64,000 bases of DNA from Drosophila miranda. Lineage: Eukaryota; Arthropoda; Insecta; Diptera; Drosophilidae. The notes beneath the pieces are model-generated. The model was not told the DNA's origin, did not search any database, and saw only the letters and a program-made list of their open reading frames with translations. Positions 12,849 to 25,053 of the stretch are shown here, piece after piece; position 1 is the stretch's first letter, and each line of letters starts with the position of its first letter. The stretch covers positions 32,475,842 to 32,539,841 of the forward strand of contig NC_046677.1 of NCBI RefSeq assembly GCF_003369915.1, written 5' to 3'. The translations under genes and the position numbers were made by a program.

Positions 12849-15800
12849 ATGCCGCAAAAGACAAACGGACACAGCGCCAATGGTTGTAATGGCAGCAATG
12901 GAAATTCCTATGACATGGAAGATGGACAAACATTCCTATTTACTTCCGAATCTGTTGGCGAGGGTCATCCAGGTAAGTCCCGTGCTCCCGTCCCTTAAAC
13001 CACATAAATCGTGTAGCTCAGCCTTCTGCAATTGCATCCCAGGTATCTTCTATTGCATCATAGCGCGGCCATGCATCTGCATGTATGAATACATACATAT
13101 GTACATGCACATCCATACATCTCGCACTTGGCGTCTGCGTCAGTTTGCTGTGTTTCTGTGTTCTTCTCTTAACCTAACATAACTGTTTCTCCAGGAACTG
13201 GGGTCTGGCCCTATCTCCCGCTATTCGGTCAGCTTGTTGACTGTCTGCTGAAACCTTTTTGTATTGCAATGTTAATGCGGGTTGTTTAAGATCTAAGAAA
13301 ATGGCGGCTGAGCGCTGGTGCGCTCACCTTTGCTCAAGCGACTATCCCTCGTCGAACCTTATTGTTACTACAATTTGTGCTTCTGTTGTAGCTGCTGCGG
13401 AATGAGATTTTGATTTTGTGTCGAAAAACGTGCTTGTTTACTCAGCAGCGGCCGTCTAAAAGCAGCATTTTCTTAGGGTGATCAGGTAAGGGGACTATAC
13501 ATATGTGCCGGTTTTTCGAGCCATATCGAGCGGTGTCGCGAGATATGCATACAAATATGTATGTAGATACTTTTAGTAGATTTGCATTTAAGATGCAATT
13601 GCTGCATAGAAATATACCAGCTGGCACACCATGAACCCCGACAGAACAAAGTATCTGCCCTCAAACAGCTGGACACTCTCTAGCCCCCGCACAGCTGCGA
13701 GGCCCAACCTTCTGTTTGTGGGGTTGACGCAATTTATAGACTTGTTCTCTTCGCTCCGCTCTCACACATTCGTGAATTTTGCATCATGCGCACCATGTGC
13801 TTTTGGGACTACATGTATGGAATATTCTCTGCCACCGTTGCCGAACGCTAAATATACTCATACATATGTATGTATGTATGTATATAGTATACTGTTGTGT
13901 ACTTCTACATATAAGTTCCTGTTATGCAGCAGACGATCAAAACAATGGCCAAAATAAAACAAATCCACGTTGGCGGCTTATGTGGCAGCGAGTTACTCAG
14001 CTTTTCAAGCTTATCTTGCTGATGAAATGGCCAACCACGTGTTTCCATCGAGCTGCCAATGTGTTTCGCCGCATGTCCGACGCCGCCTTGCTATTTGTTT
14101 ATATCAGTAGGTCCATGTGAATGTAATGAGCTGTATGTACATAAATGCGGGTATGTATAGGTATATACAGATATGTACGTACTAATATTATTTGCTGATA
14201 AGAGAGAGCGACCTTTTATACTACGCATTGATTGCTTTTACCATTTTATAACGCTAATTAAGTTGGCTGTATAAGACAGCCCTAGACAGACCTGCTGTTT
14301 GATAAGCGGGGAGAGTGACCCAAAAGAGAGGCCTTGGAAAGTCGCCATTAATTTCACCTGTCGCGCTATGATGAATGAGTGACTCTTAAGTTTGCCGGAA
14401 ATGATGAACAATGTCTTATTAGGTTTTGGCAAAGCATTTGGGGCTATCAGATGTTCAGTCACTATGTGAATTAAGTCGCAGGTTATTTCTTGGAGTTTAT
14501 TTATGTAAATCCATTTGTTCAGCGTGTTTCCAAGTACTATTGTGCTAAGAGCGATCACTTTCCCAGATGTAATCGAGACGATGCGCCACTAAAATAATTC
14601 AACAGTTTTTGACTTTTGCCAGCTCATAAGGCAAAGAAGTGGAAACCTGTTGAACCCCCCAATGCTTACTCAAAATATAGGTTCAATAACGCTATTTCCA
14701 ATGAAACCTGCCGAAAAGCTCCCATTTCGCAGGCGTTTTGCTTGCGACTCTAAACGCTGGCATCGCGACTGGTGTCAGTTGTGGCGGCGTTATATGAATC
14801 CCAGGATCTCATGTGGGTATGCTTCTTTTTTTTTTTGCTTTAATCTTTTGTTTGTACGGCGGCATCGCAGCTTGTGCTCTAAGTTATACACATTGGCATA
14901 TAAAGTGGTATTGAATTTCGCTGTCAATCGCAGACTAAAAATTAAAATAAACTGCATGGCTCAGCAATTTTTTCTGTCGCGCCTGGTCGGCGACAAATGT
15001 CGGGGGAAAGCACATAACTGGCAACTATTTGGCACACTCGCTCTACCCGCATCCTCTCCCTCCCATTGTCCATTGCAGTTCTGTTTTCCTATACAAATTT
15101 CATATAATTTTCTTATTCTCTACTCTTTTTTGCAGACAAAATGTGCGATCAAATCAGCGATGCTATCTTGGATGCACATCTCAAGCAGGATCCTAACGCG
15201 AAAGTAGCATGTGGTAAATTAAAAACAAAGTCATCAAGCAACAACTCTGTCGGCCAAAAAGCTTGAATCCCGAAAATGGAATCTAATAAATAAGCCTCTG
15301 TGGGACTCTTAAAGTCAGCTCTGAAGACTGATAGTGGCAAGATTAAAGCGAGATAAGCCAATTTTGTTGTTGTCTGGTAGTGTCTTGCCATCAGTAAACA
15401 AATTCGTCTATAAAGTAAACATCGGCACAACAATCGACGCGTGTGTAATGCTAACCGCCCAATGCTGTACCCTTGACAAATAAACAAATTTGTTCAATCC
15501 ATAATGGGCATTGGGAAGCTTTGGACTCCCTGGAGTTGCTTGACTTGCTGCCGACGCCGTGCTTTGAAAACAAAATTAATCTTTCTTTAATTTTAGAAAC
15601 TGTTGCAAAAACAGGTATGATTCTGCTCTGCGGCGAGATCACATCGAAGGCCGTTGTCGATTACCAGAAGGTTGTACGTGAGACAGTCCAGCATATCGGC
15701 TACGATGACTCCTCCAAGGGTAAGTTTGATAGGTCTACCGTAGAATATAGAGAGACATATTTTTGGGTGGGATTTCAGGCATTTACCGTTACACACATGC

Positions 15801-18800
15801 AAAGCCAGTATTAAACTTAAACCAAAATCAAATCAAAATTAAAAAGGTTTCGATTGGAAGACCCTAAATCTGCTTGTCGCCATTGAACAACAGTCCCCAG
15901 ACATTGCCAACGGTGTCCACATCAACCGCGAAGAAGACGACGTCGGCGCTGGTGACCAGGTACAGCAAAGATAATCCGTTCTCCTACTACCGCCTAGCAC
16001 TAAGTGATGCGGAAAAGTGTGTGCGTTTGTTCGTTACGTTTACATTTTGTTCAATGTTGCTCTTATATCGTATATTTTTCCCACTCACTTTGCTCGCTCG
16101 CAGGCCAACCAGTGTTTCATTTCACTGAAAAGAGATCAACTAGCCATATAATTTTCATATATTTCATTTAATTATGATATCACAAGGTTACAACCCCATT
16201 TCAAGGAACACAGCTGATTTCAGTTTAAAAATGATATTGGGTCAACGATCGCATTACAGTGCCATAAATGTACCCATATAAATATTTTGAATTAATGTCT
16301 ACAAATTTAGGACAAAGAATGTTACATGTTGCATTGACAATTGGAAAGCCTCGAGAAAAAAAAACCATTTTGTGGGCTTAAATAATTGCATACAATCACT
16401 TTAGTTACACTTCGGATATTCTAACGACATAAATCCTCATTCTACCAAACCCAGTCATAGGCATACATACTCGATGTAGAGCTTTTACGAAAGCGTTCCT
16501 CAAGAACCCATATACCAACAGGAAATAAATATTGCATGCGACTTATTACACTAGGAAACAAAATTAAATTTTTTTTTATGCAAAACCGACTTTTTGTGAT
16601 AGATTTGGGGCTTTTGAAGCTGAATTTATCAGCTTTTCAGAATTTCAAAGTTCAATACAAACAGCTGTAAGATGGTTAAGTTATGTGAAAAAAAGAAGAA
16701 CACCCTATGAAGAAAAGTGTAAAAGAATGTACCTTTGTAAAATGGCTATAAGTGCATTGCTTTGAATGACGTTTTTTTTCAACACGTGTTTTCTTGATTT
16801 ATTTTATATTTTTATTTGGGTAGCTGTTAATAAGTACAAAACAAAAAGGCATAAAGAAATTCAATATCAATTTTTTAATAACAAAAAAAAAATTAATTGT
16901 ACATTTTTCACATAGAAAATGGGTATAACAGCAAAAAATATTTTGTATGAAAAAAATTTCCAAGGAACAAGTTTATGGGAATATGTACTCTTTTAATAAT
17001 TAATGGAGTTAAACTTATGCTCCTGAAGCTTTTGCAGCCTACTGGGCATTGAGTTCGCAAAGTTTTTTAGTGTTGTTATTTCTATCCTGTTCCATTTTGC
17101 AACTATCGCTTGTTTTAATTGCTTCAATGTATCGTTCTGCCTTGTACAGGCATAGACTTTTGCTGCAAGGATTCCCCACAGATCCTCAATTGGATTTAAG
17201 TCCGGACTCATTGAAGCCCACTTAATCAACGGTTTATTGTGGGTCTCAAAATAGTCCATTGAGGCCCGGGAAACATGAATTGGCGCATTATCCTGCTGAA
17301 ATGTCTATTGATCACCATGGAAATGCTCAGCAAATGAAAAAGGTTCACTATCTATCAATTCTATCTATGCTAGAGCATTCATCCGGCCGGATATTAAACA
17401 TATTGGAGACCTCCCTTTAGCACTAAAGGCAGCCCATATCATTAGCGATCCATCACCATGGTTTGGCTTGTAGCAAGTTGCTCGTGGATGACGCGGGTCT
17501 CTCCAATATTTATGATGGACATCTGAACCGTGTAAACTCATTTTTTTTTCATCACTTAAAATGAAATTTTCTAATTTGGGGTCCTAGAACTTGTGTTTTT
17601 CAAAAATGACATGCGCGCATCATTATGACGTTTAGTTTAGAGGAGTTTGCCCACTTTCTTTTGATATGCCAGGTTAAAATTTTCGTTCAAAATTTGGCTC
17701 ACACGTTGCCTGGGGATTGTTAACCCGAGTTCTGCCTTGATTTTGTTGCAGCTCATTAGGTCTTCAGTTGCAAACTGAATTCTATTATGGTTGATACTGG
17801 GCCAAGTCGACGATTTATGCGGTAACCGTCTGGATCTATGAAAATGTTTGAAATAGTATTTTGATGTCGATACATTAGCGAAGCTATTCGACCAGTTTTT
17901 ATGCCGGCTAATTTCATTCTCTTGATCCTTCCCTGTTCTTCCTCAGAAAATGATTTACCATGTGGCATTTTTAACTAAAATGCAATTTTTTTTTTAAATT
18001 TGTATTGCTTTGAAGCAATAATGAGTGCTTACGTACAGAATCAATGAGCTTGTCACTTTTACTGAAAAGATGCTAACACTGCGACTCTCAAAACATGAAT
18101 AGACATGATTGCACATATATCTATTTTCTACGTAGAGCGCGAGCTTGATCTCTTATCTAAGCTAATGGTACCACAAATGGAGTTCAAAGAAGACGAAAAT
18201 TTGTCATAACTGAGCACAACAATAAGAGATAAGAACTGCATAGTCAAACCCAACAAGCATCTATTACTTTTTAAGAAAAATTGAAAATAAATTTTGCACA
18301 TATAGCCATTTTACTAAGGTACAAGGTTTTGCAAATTACAAAGGACCAAATCATGAAAAAATCATACCTAATAAAAAAAAAAGTTAAAGGGCCAAAACTA
18401 TCAGAAGAAGTCAGTTTGGTTCGAAGCGTAAATTTGCTGTTGCATAGTGTTATTAAGAAACTTCCCTGTAGCTGTCAAAATCACAGATGACTATAAGTAT
18501 GGTTTCCTAGACACAGGTCAAACGACTAAAAATCAACTATTATTATGATACTTATTGCGGTGGATTGATTTGTTGAAGATTGAAGATCCAGCAACGGTTT
18601 CACACATCTTTAATTAATTATAAACATTTTACATACATATAAACTAGAATAATAGGGTGAATAAAATCATTTGCTATACATTATTTAAAGACATTTTCCC
18701 TGTGTGTGCGCAATATTGCTGCGCTATTTTCTTTTATTCTTTCTCTCTCGTTTCATGTGTACAAAAAACACGATACAAACCAATATCTTATCTTATACGA

Positions 18801-20594
18801 TATTATCAATTTTGCAAACGAATTTCAAAACTCAAAGGTTTCGATTTTAAAACGTGCAACGTGCTTTTGGCATTGGACCAACAATCTCCCGAAATTGCTG
18901 CTGGCGTGCATGTCAATCGCCCTGAGGAAGAAATCGGTGCCGGAGATCAGGTGTGAATTAGAAACAGTAAACTGTAAAGTAATGGCATACTCGGCAGGCC
19001 GAGGATCGTATTCCCTTTCCAAAGAGTTGCGCCTTACGATGTTTGTCATGTTTGTCATTTGGTTGCGGGCTAGCATATCTGTTTGCTCGGTGGTATGGCT
19101 TGGGCGGTATCATAACTCTGTTGGAAGGGGCTTTACCGCCACTAATACAATTTTTTTAGTTGCACATATTTATTGTTTCCTATACATTTGCGTAACTAAT
19201 TAAAAGAGCTTAGCAAGACTCAGTATTGCGATTAATTTTGAAATCTTTTGTAGTTTTTCTATTGCTATTACTGTACCACATTTTATGATGTTTCAAAGTC
19301 GCATCATCGCAATGTTGCCATGTTTGGGAATGCATTTCACCGCATCGCTTGTTATTTGAAGCCGAAAAATTCGATCATTGCAGGATCTGCAAATTATTTG
19401 AAATATATGATTTGGCCTTTTTATTCTGTCGTTCAGTTTAGTTTATTGTTTCAAATAACAAATGCGCAAAACCAAGGCACACACTATCGCATAATTTCCG
19501 CAAGTATACATATGTACATTTACACTATCTGACTATTACTTTTGCTACTTAGTTACAGCTACTCTACACCCCAATCCCAATATATAAAACTTGTTGCTTG
19601 AATCATCCCCTACTAATCCTAAACCTTAGTGTATTTTACATATTCTACTTACAATTGGGTACGGCTTTTTGATTTGTGTTGCTTTCGTTTGGCGTAATAT
19701 CCTAAAGAGCAAAGCTTAACCGACCTTCAAACTATTTTCAGGGAATCATGTTTGGATATGCTACCGATGAGACCGATGAATGTATGCCTCTCACTGTAGT
19801 GCTGGCCCACAAGCTGAACGAAAAGATTGCTGAGCTGCGCCGCTCGGACGTGTTCTGGTGGGCTCGCCCTGACTCCAAGACTCAAGTAACCTGCGAGTAT
19901 CTCTTCAATCAAGGCTCGGCAGTGCCCAAGCGCGTTCATACTATTGTCGTTTCCATGCAACACTCGGAGAAGATTTCGTTGGAAACTCTGCGTTCGGAGG
20001 TTATGGAGAAAGTTGTGAAAGTTGTCATTCCCGCCAAATACTTTGATGCCAACACCATTGTCCACATCAATCCGTGCGGACTCTTCGTCATTGGTGGTCC
20101 GATGGGTGACGCTGGTCTAACGGGCCGCAAAATCATTGTGGATACCTATGGAGGTTGGGGTGCACATGGCGGTGGTGCCTTCTCCGGCAAGGATTTTACC
20201 AAGGTTGACAGATCTGCGGCGTACGCAGCACGCTGGGTTGCCAAATCCTTGGTAAAGGCTGGACTCTGCAAGCGCTGCCTCGTTCAGGTCTCGTACGCCA
20301 TTGGCTTGGCCGAGCCTCTGTCTATCACTGTGTTTGACTACGGTACTTCCCATAAATCACAAAAGGAACTGCTCGAGATTATCAAACGCAACTTTGACCT
20401 TAGGCCCGGCAAGATTGTGAAGTAATTGGAAACTGAGCTCTAGGCTAATTATGTACATACTATATTTATGTTTTTTTTTATGTTACAGGGACTTGAACCT
20501 GCGTCAGCCGATTTACCAGCGCACTAGCACATACGGTCACTTTGGACGCGACGGATTCTCGTGGGAGGAGGCAAAGCATTTGGAGATCAACTGA
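12849..20594 (+). CDS. Sam-S: Sam-S, S-adenosylmethionine synthetase
   Basis: The enzyme makes S-adenosylmethionine from methionine and ATP in the cytosol. Exons are 12849-12972, 15136-15213, 15597-15719, 15847-15959 (exon 4a), 19742-20421 and 20489-20594, giving 408 codons including the stop; MAT enzymes are normally about 400 residues. Clear MAT motifs are [36 protein letters not shown] (split between exons 4 and 5), [20 protein letters not shown] and [21 protein letters not shown] second copy of exon 4 (4b) lies at 18838-18950 and can replace 4a in frame. Introns 1 and 4 are long (2.2 and 3.8 kb in the 4a form). This is the last unique gene before the telomere-associated DNA. Confidence 0.97.
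12973..15135 (+). other. Sam-S intron 1
   Basis: A 2.2-kb intron with a donor GTAAGT at 12973 and an acceptor after TTTTTTGCAG at 15135. It holds short ATGTATGTATGT-type microsatellites (near 13,100 and 13,870) and no recognisable gene or transposon. Confidence 0.7.
15847..15959 (+). other. Sam-S: Sam-S exon 4a
   Basis: This 113-nt exon encodes [16 protein letters not shown]...[16 protein letters not shown]. Its acceptor is poor: an AAAAAG follows an A-rich rather than pyrimidine-rich stretch, which suggests regulated use. Exon 4b has the same length and phase. Confidence 0.85.
16990..17970 (-). pseudogene. dead Tc1-like transposase in Sam-S intron 4
   Basis: On the minus strand, the N-terminal helix-turn-helix part starts with [19 protein letters not shown] (about 17,968 down to 17,760). 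The C-terminal catalytic part contains [10 protein letters not shown] and [13 protein letters not shown] (about 17,310-16,993), which carry the second D and the last acidic residue of the DDE/D triad. The middle is broken by frame changes and stops. I could not identify terminal inverted repeats with confidence. It lies between the two alternative copies of exon 4. Confidence 0.8.
18838..18950 (+). CDS. Sam-S: Sam-S exon 4b, alternative copy of exon 4
   Basis: It has the same length (113 nt) and phase as exon 4a and encodes [16 protein letters not shown]...[16 protein letters not shown]. The acceptor AAAG ends at 18837 and the donor GTGTGA starts at 18951. The donor is weak. Including both copies (226 nt) would break the frame, so they can only be used one at a time. 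The KTCNVL sequence of 4b is closer to the version usual in animal MAT proteins than 4a is, by my memory of the family. Mutually exclusive splicing is inferred. Confidence 0.8.
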
Positions 20595-21340
20595 CTAGAC
20601 GCTGAAAAACCGTTGCCACCGTCACCGAGTGCTAAAAGGTTGAAGCCATCAACAGAAACACCAACAGCAACGTAATTTTTAGTTTTTGTTTTTAAAAGTT
20701 AAAAGTCAGAGAAGCAGTCTGCATCCGCCTGCAGCCCGTCTTGGGCTTTTGTTTTTTACTGTATCTGCGCTCTACGCTATTTAATTTAAAACAATTCGAT
20801 GTGTGCAGTCCTCTCACACAGCATAAGTTGTAGTTGTCATACTATCCGCCTATATTTACTTAATAGACAGCTCCCCTACAATTGATGAGCTTAAGGTATA
20901 CATATACATAGTGTAGATTTCTCGCTCAGATCTGTTATCACAAAAAAGGAGCCAGCCACCCCCACCCGACCCTCTTGTAACCGTCAAGGTAATTCAGTTG
21001 GCCTCTTTCAAATTGTATAAAATCTTGGATATGCTTTGACTAGAAATTACACACATTTATTATGTTTAAATTGTACACATATTTTTGTATCTTTTATTAT
21101 TGCCACTATATGTTGTCGATTGTGCGTTGTATGCGTTTGCCCAAAAGTTTTTAATCAACATGCTTGTATGTATGTATATTATACACTGTCCTTGTATTTC
21201 TGTAACCAACTATAAGATAATGTATTTTCCTTTACAAAAATATATTAAAGATCCAAACGAATGACCCACATGCACATATGGGTATTTTAATTGTAACAAT
21301 ATAATAGGAATCACCGCGATAAATAAACAAATAAAATATA
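20595..21340 (+). other. Sam-S 3' UTR and poly(A) region
   Basis: AT-rich sequence after the stop codon. AATAAA signals at 21322-21327 and 21330-21335 are the clearest candidates for the distal poly(A) site; ATTAAA near 21,244 is another. Confidence 0.5.
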
Positions 21341-21506
21341 ACGACAACCAATCGAAACTGATTGCATGGTAGTATTTTAAATATGCGCCAAAAGACTCTC
21401 CTTACAATAGTTTATATTTATGTATGTGTGTATGTACAATACGTGAAATTTTCACAAAAAAAATTATTGCAATAAACTTAATCGACGATTTATCTCTTGT
21501 TTACAG

Positions 21507-21535
21507 TTCCCGTGGACCGTTATTGGGAAAAGTTG
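21507..21535 (+). other. orphan exon-like segment downstream of Sam-S
   Basis: A good acceptor (CTTGTTTACAG, ending 21506) is followed 29 nt later by a consensus donor (G|GTAAGT at 21536). If joined to the donor after 20421, it reads N-S-R-G-P-L-L-G-K-V in frame. It could be an alternative Sam-S exon, an exon of an interrupted neighbouring gene, or chance. No further exon is recognisable to its right. Confidence 0.25.
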
Positions 21536-21540
21536 GTAAG

Positions 21541-23180
21541 TTAATACATGTAATCTGAAATACAATACATGTACAGTTTTCTATGTTTTATATATATTCG
21601 GATGTATCCGGTCGCTTAACAGCTCGGCCGTACAATTGATCTATGCTTTATCCAACATAATGCAATATAATTTGTCACAGCATGACGAAACAGGTAACGT
21701 ATGACATTTTCCCAAGAAAAAACTAGAATCTCGGAAAAAACTGGGTGTCAGGGTACCAGCACCAACCTTCTCTTGGTATATGAACACCGTTCTTACTGAT
21801 TATATGAAGTAAATGAAAGGGTTTAGTTAAAAACTGAAGGACGTGGGCGAAAATGGGGTTGCACTACGATTTCTTCAGTCGCTGGCGTATCATGACGTAC
21901 GTCGAGACTGTAAAGATCATATAAAATCCAATCAAGCAGAATCAACAAGAACTGAGATTTCTTAAACATGCAGAACATTTCGGTATCTTCGCAGGTTTTA
22001 CCGCCTGATGGGGGAAGATGTGTAAAAGGTGTAAAGGTGGTTCAGGCTAGGGCAGGTATCAGGCAAAGTAATCTACTGAAAAAAAAAACTTACCACCAAG
22101 CTTAGTGTACTGGAAATCATTAGAAAAAAATTATCGGATGTTAGGGCCGTAAGAAAGGCTATCGTAAATGACATAATAAAGCGGAACCATTCCAGGGTTG
22201 GCTGGACGTTAAGTACGCAATTGATAAATAAATGACGGCCAGTAGTAACAATTATTTAGCAAACAAACCAACAGTAGTTGTACGCAACTCAGCAATAAAA
22301 TCAATTAAACATTAAAAATCTCCTTCTAGTTGAATATCAAAGACTGGATCGCTTGAAAAAATATCAAAATGAAGACCTTACACGATGTTCCTTGCAGCCA
22401 CTAGCCATACAGTACATACATAGATGTGCCAGTTCATAGAAAGCAACATAGTGCAACATCGAACACAGAATATTGCGTCCCATGGGCTTCAGGTCTGGCG
22501 TTCGGCTACCGCCTCGTCATCATGAGCCAAACGCAGAGAGAACATCTTTGCATGTGTTGTACACACAATATTTTTTGACAAAAATATGAGATTGAATGCT
22601 CTTTTAGTTTTCTTTGTTATTTCCGTATTATTTTCAGTTTTCTGTTGTGCCTCCAGCATGTTTTAATGTATGGGCAAACGCATTCTCAGGTACTTTGTGT
22701 GTATTATTGTATTGCTGGCCGCTAGAACCAAAATTTGAGATTGTTTGAGTCTTGATGAACTGACCTGACCGAAACAAAATAAATAAAGAATGCGCAGGGT
22801 GGGTGGGGGTGCCAGACACTTGGGCGTGGGAAATAAAAGAAAAGCTGTTATTTGCTTGCTTAATTTGAATAGTAAATATACGACGTATATATGTAAATTA
22901 TACCACAATATTTAAAATATTACAAGATTAAAAAAGCCCATTTATATCTTTATTTTAGACAGGTTGATTATAAATTATATAAATATTATTTAAACGCCGT
23001 CGGTTCTCGACTTCTTTGCACATCACATATAAAAAAGTTATTTGAACTAAAATAATGATATATTTAAATATACTATCTATGAAAAATAATGTATATGCAG
23101 GGTGTGCCATCTTTTAGTACGGTATGGAAACATCGAATGACTATTTAAAAAACAACCGATGTCAATAAGAGAGCTAGTTT
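21541..23180. other. unique-looking DNA at the edge of the subtelomere, no gene recognised
   Basis: Moderately AT-rich DNA without a long open frame or recognised transposon. It separates Sam-S from the first retrotransposon-derived sequence at about 23,200. Confidence 0.4.
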
Positions 23181-23212
23181 TATTTGGTTTGGTTCTTTAA
23201 AATATATTTAGA

Positions 23213-23650
23213 CTATGTTTTGAAAACAATATCAATTAAGTGGCCGCCTCTTTTAGCAATTACAAATTGGGCTTTTTCTGCGTTTGCCATTGAGGCGTAC
23301 CTTGGTCTGGCTAGCCTCCTGGGGATGCATGGATGTGTTGCGATTTCGGGTGATTCGATTTCCTCCCTGTCTTCTAGATCTGCCGTGACTCTGAGAATGA
23401 GAATGTGTAATGTGTAGAAACCGGCTGGATATTTTTTTTGTATGGCTCGTTTGTTGTAATTTTTTTTGGAAGTGTGTTTGTCGTGGGAACAATCTGGAAG
23501 ACTAAATTCTTGAAGCAGATCAGTTTTTTCACACCTTGCATTAGCAGGGGGGGCAGAGAGGCCGTCAAGAAGAAAGAACTGTTTTATTTGCACTTATACT
23601 CTTAAATTAGCATATTTTACAAAATTTCTTGGCGCCAACTGCCTTTTTTA
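23213..23650 (-). pseudogene. scrambled family-C ORF2 and 3' UTR fragments, start of telomere-associated domain
   Basis: On the minus strand, ADLEDREEI (middle of the family-C ORF2) is joined directly to EIATHPCIPRRLARPRY (its C-terminal part), so several hundred residues are missing. To the right, GCATTAGCAGGGGGG and TTAGCATATTTTACAAA match the 3' end of family C. The stretch nearest the centromere (MANAEKAQFVIAKRGG) is not from family C and I do not recognise it. This is the most proximal telomeric-element remnant in the window. Confidence 0.7.
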
Positions 23651-24750
23651 CATTTTACATGTAGTTTCAATGTTTTTAGCTGAACAATGGGAAGGTAACA
23701 CTAGCTGTAGGTATTCGGTATTTTTTCAAGCAAGTATATTGAGTGAAGAAAGTTAAGGTAACACTAGACTTAACTTTAACATGTTTTCTTTTAAAATGGA
23801 ACTCCAGCGCCACCGCTCCTATACGCCATCTACTTATTTGTATAAGTAATAAATTCAAATAATACATGCCATATTTTACATTTTACATGTAGTTGCAATG
23901 TTTGTAGCTGAACAATGGGAAGGTAACACTAGTTACAGCAATGGTAGGTATTCGGTATTTTTTCATGCAGGTGTTTTGAGTGAAGAAAGTTAAGGTAACA
24001 CTCAACTTAACATTAACATGTGTTTTCTTTTAAAATGGAACTCCAGCGCCACCGCTCCTATACGCCATCTACTTATTTGTATATGTAATAAATTCAAATA
24101 ATACATGCCGTATTTTACATTTTACATGTAGTTGCAATGTTTGTAGCTGAACAATGGGAAGGTAACACTAGTTACAGCAATGGTAGGTATTCGGTATTTT
24201 TTCATGCAGGTGTTTTGAGTGAAGAAAGTTAAGGTAACACTCAACTTAACATTAACATGTGTTTTCTTTTAAAATGGAACTCCAGCGCCACCGCTCCTAT
24301 ACGCCATCTACTTATTTGTATATGTAATAAATTCAAATAATACATGCCGTATTTTACATTTTACATGTAGTTGCAATGTTTTTAGCTGAACAATGGGAAG
24401 GTAACACTAGTTACAGCAATGGTAGGTATTCGGTATTTTTTCATGCAAGTGTTTTGAGTGAAGAAAGTTAAGGTAACACTCAACTTAACATTAACATGTG
24501 TTTTCTTTTAAAATGGAACTCCAGCGCCACCGCTCCTATACGCCATCTACTTATTTGTATATGTAATAAATTCAAATAATACATGCCGTATTTTACATTT
24601 TACATGTAGTTGCAATGTTTTTAGCTGAACAATGGGAAGGTAACACTAGTTGTAGGTATTCGGTATTTTTTCATGCAAGTATATTGAGTGAAGAAAGTTA
24701 AGGTAACACTAGACTTAACATTAACATGTGTTTTCTTTTAAAATGGATTG
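23650..24750. repeat. 239-bp tandem repeat, about 4.6 copies (TAS-like)
   Basis: The landmark ACATGTAG recurs at 23657, 23885, 24124, 24363 and 24602, spacings of 228, 239, 239 and 239. The first copy lacks a short segment containing TTACAGCAATGG. Units share GGGAAGGTAACACTAG, AAGTTAAGGTAACACT and TGGAACTCCAGCGCCACC. The GGTAACACTA elements and the ACATGTAGTTGCA motif also occur in the family-C 3' UTR (46,840-46,960), so the array is probably an amplified, diverged piece of such a 3' UTR. The two outer copies share sequence differences (CTAGACTTAAC) not seen in the inner ones. Confidence 0.9.
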
Positions 24751-25030
24751 CGTCTTCCCAGTCCGTTCCCGTCCTCGGAGCGGGCTCCATCCTCATGTCA
24801 GCATCAGCGTAGGCCCTGTTGTTGGCTGGGTGCGAACCGCCGCAACTTTCGCATTTAGTTGGGAGCGGACCGCCGCAATTTTCGCATTTAGCTGGGTGCA
24901 GTGGACGAACCACCGCTCCTTACACAGAGGAAGCCGCGTTGACAGAAGTTGTTGAACCGCCGCAATTTTCGCATTTAGCTGGGTGCGGACCACCGCAATT
25001 TTCGCATTTAGCTGTGTGCGGTGGACGAAA
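24751..25030 (-). repeat. zinc-knuckle minisatellite, degenerate gag-derived repeat
   Basis: A block of about 34 bp, core GCAATTTTCGCATTTAGCTG on +, occurs four times in two pairs between 24,836 and 25,025; the pairs are separated by a segment containing ACACAGAGGAAGCC. Read on the minus strand each core encodes HPAKCENCGG or a frame-shifted relative, i.e. part of the last CCHC zinc knuckle of a telomeric Gag. No intact Gag frame remains. Confidence 0.7.
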
Positions 25031-25053
25031 CCACCGCACTTTACACAGACGAA

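Noticed and set aside
16560..18080. Terminal inverted repeats for the Tc1-like element
   Set aside because: Candidate ends containing CAGTG near 16,254 and its complement near 18,078 do not match beyond a few bases, so element ends are not called.
22400..22560. A GC-richer patch that might be a tRNA or small RNA gene
   Set aside because: No cloverleaf, A/B box pair or other structure could be made out by eye.
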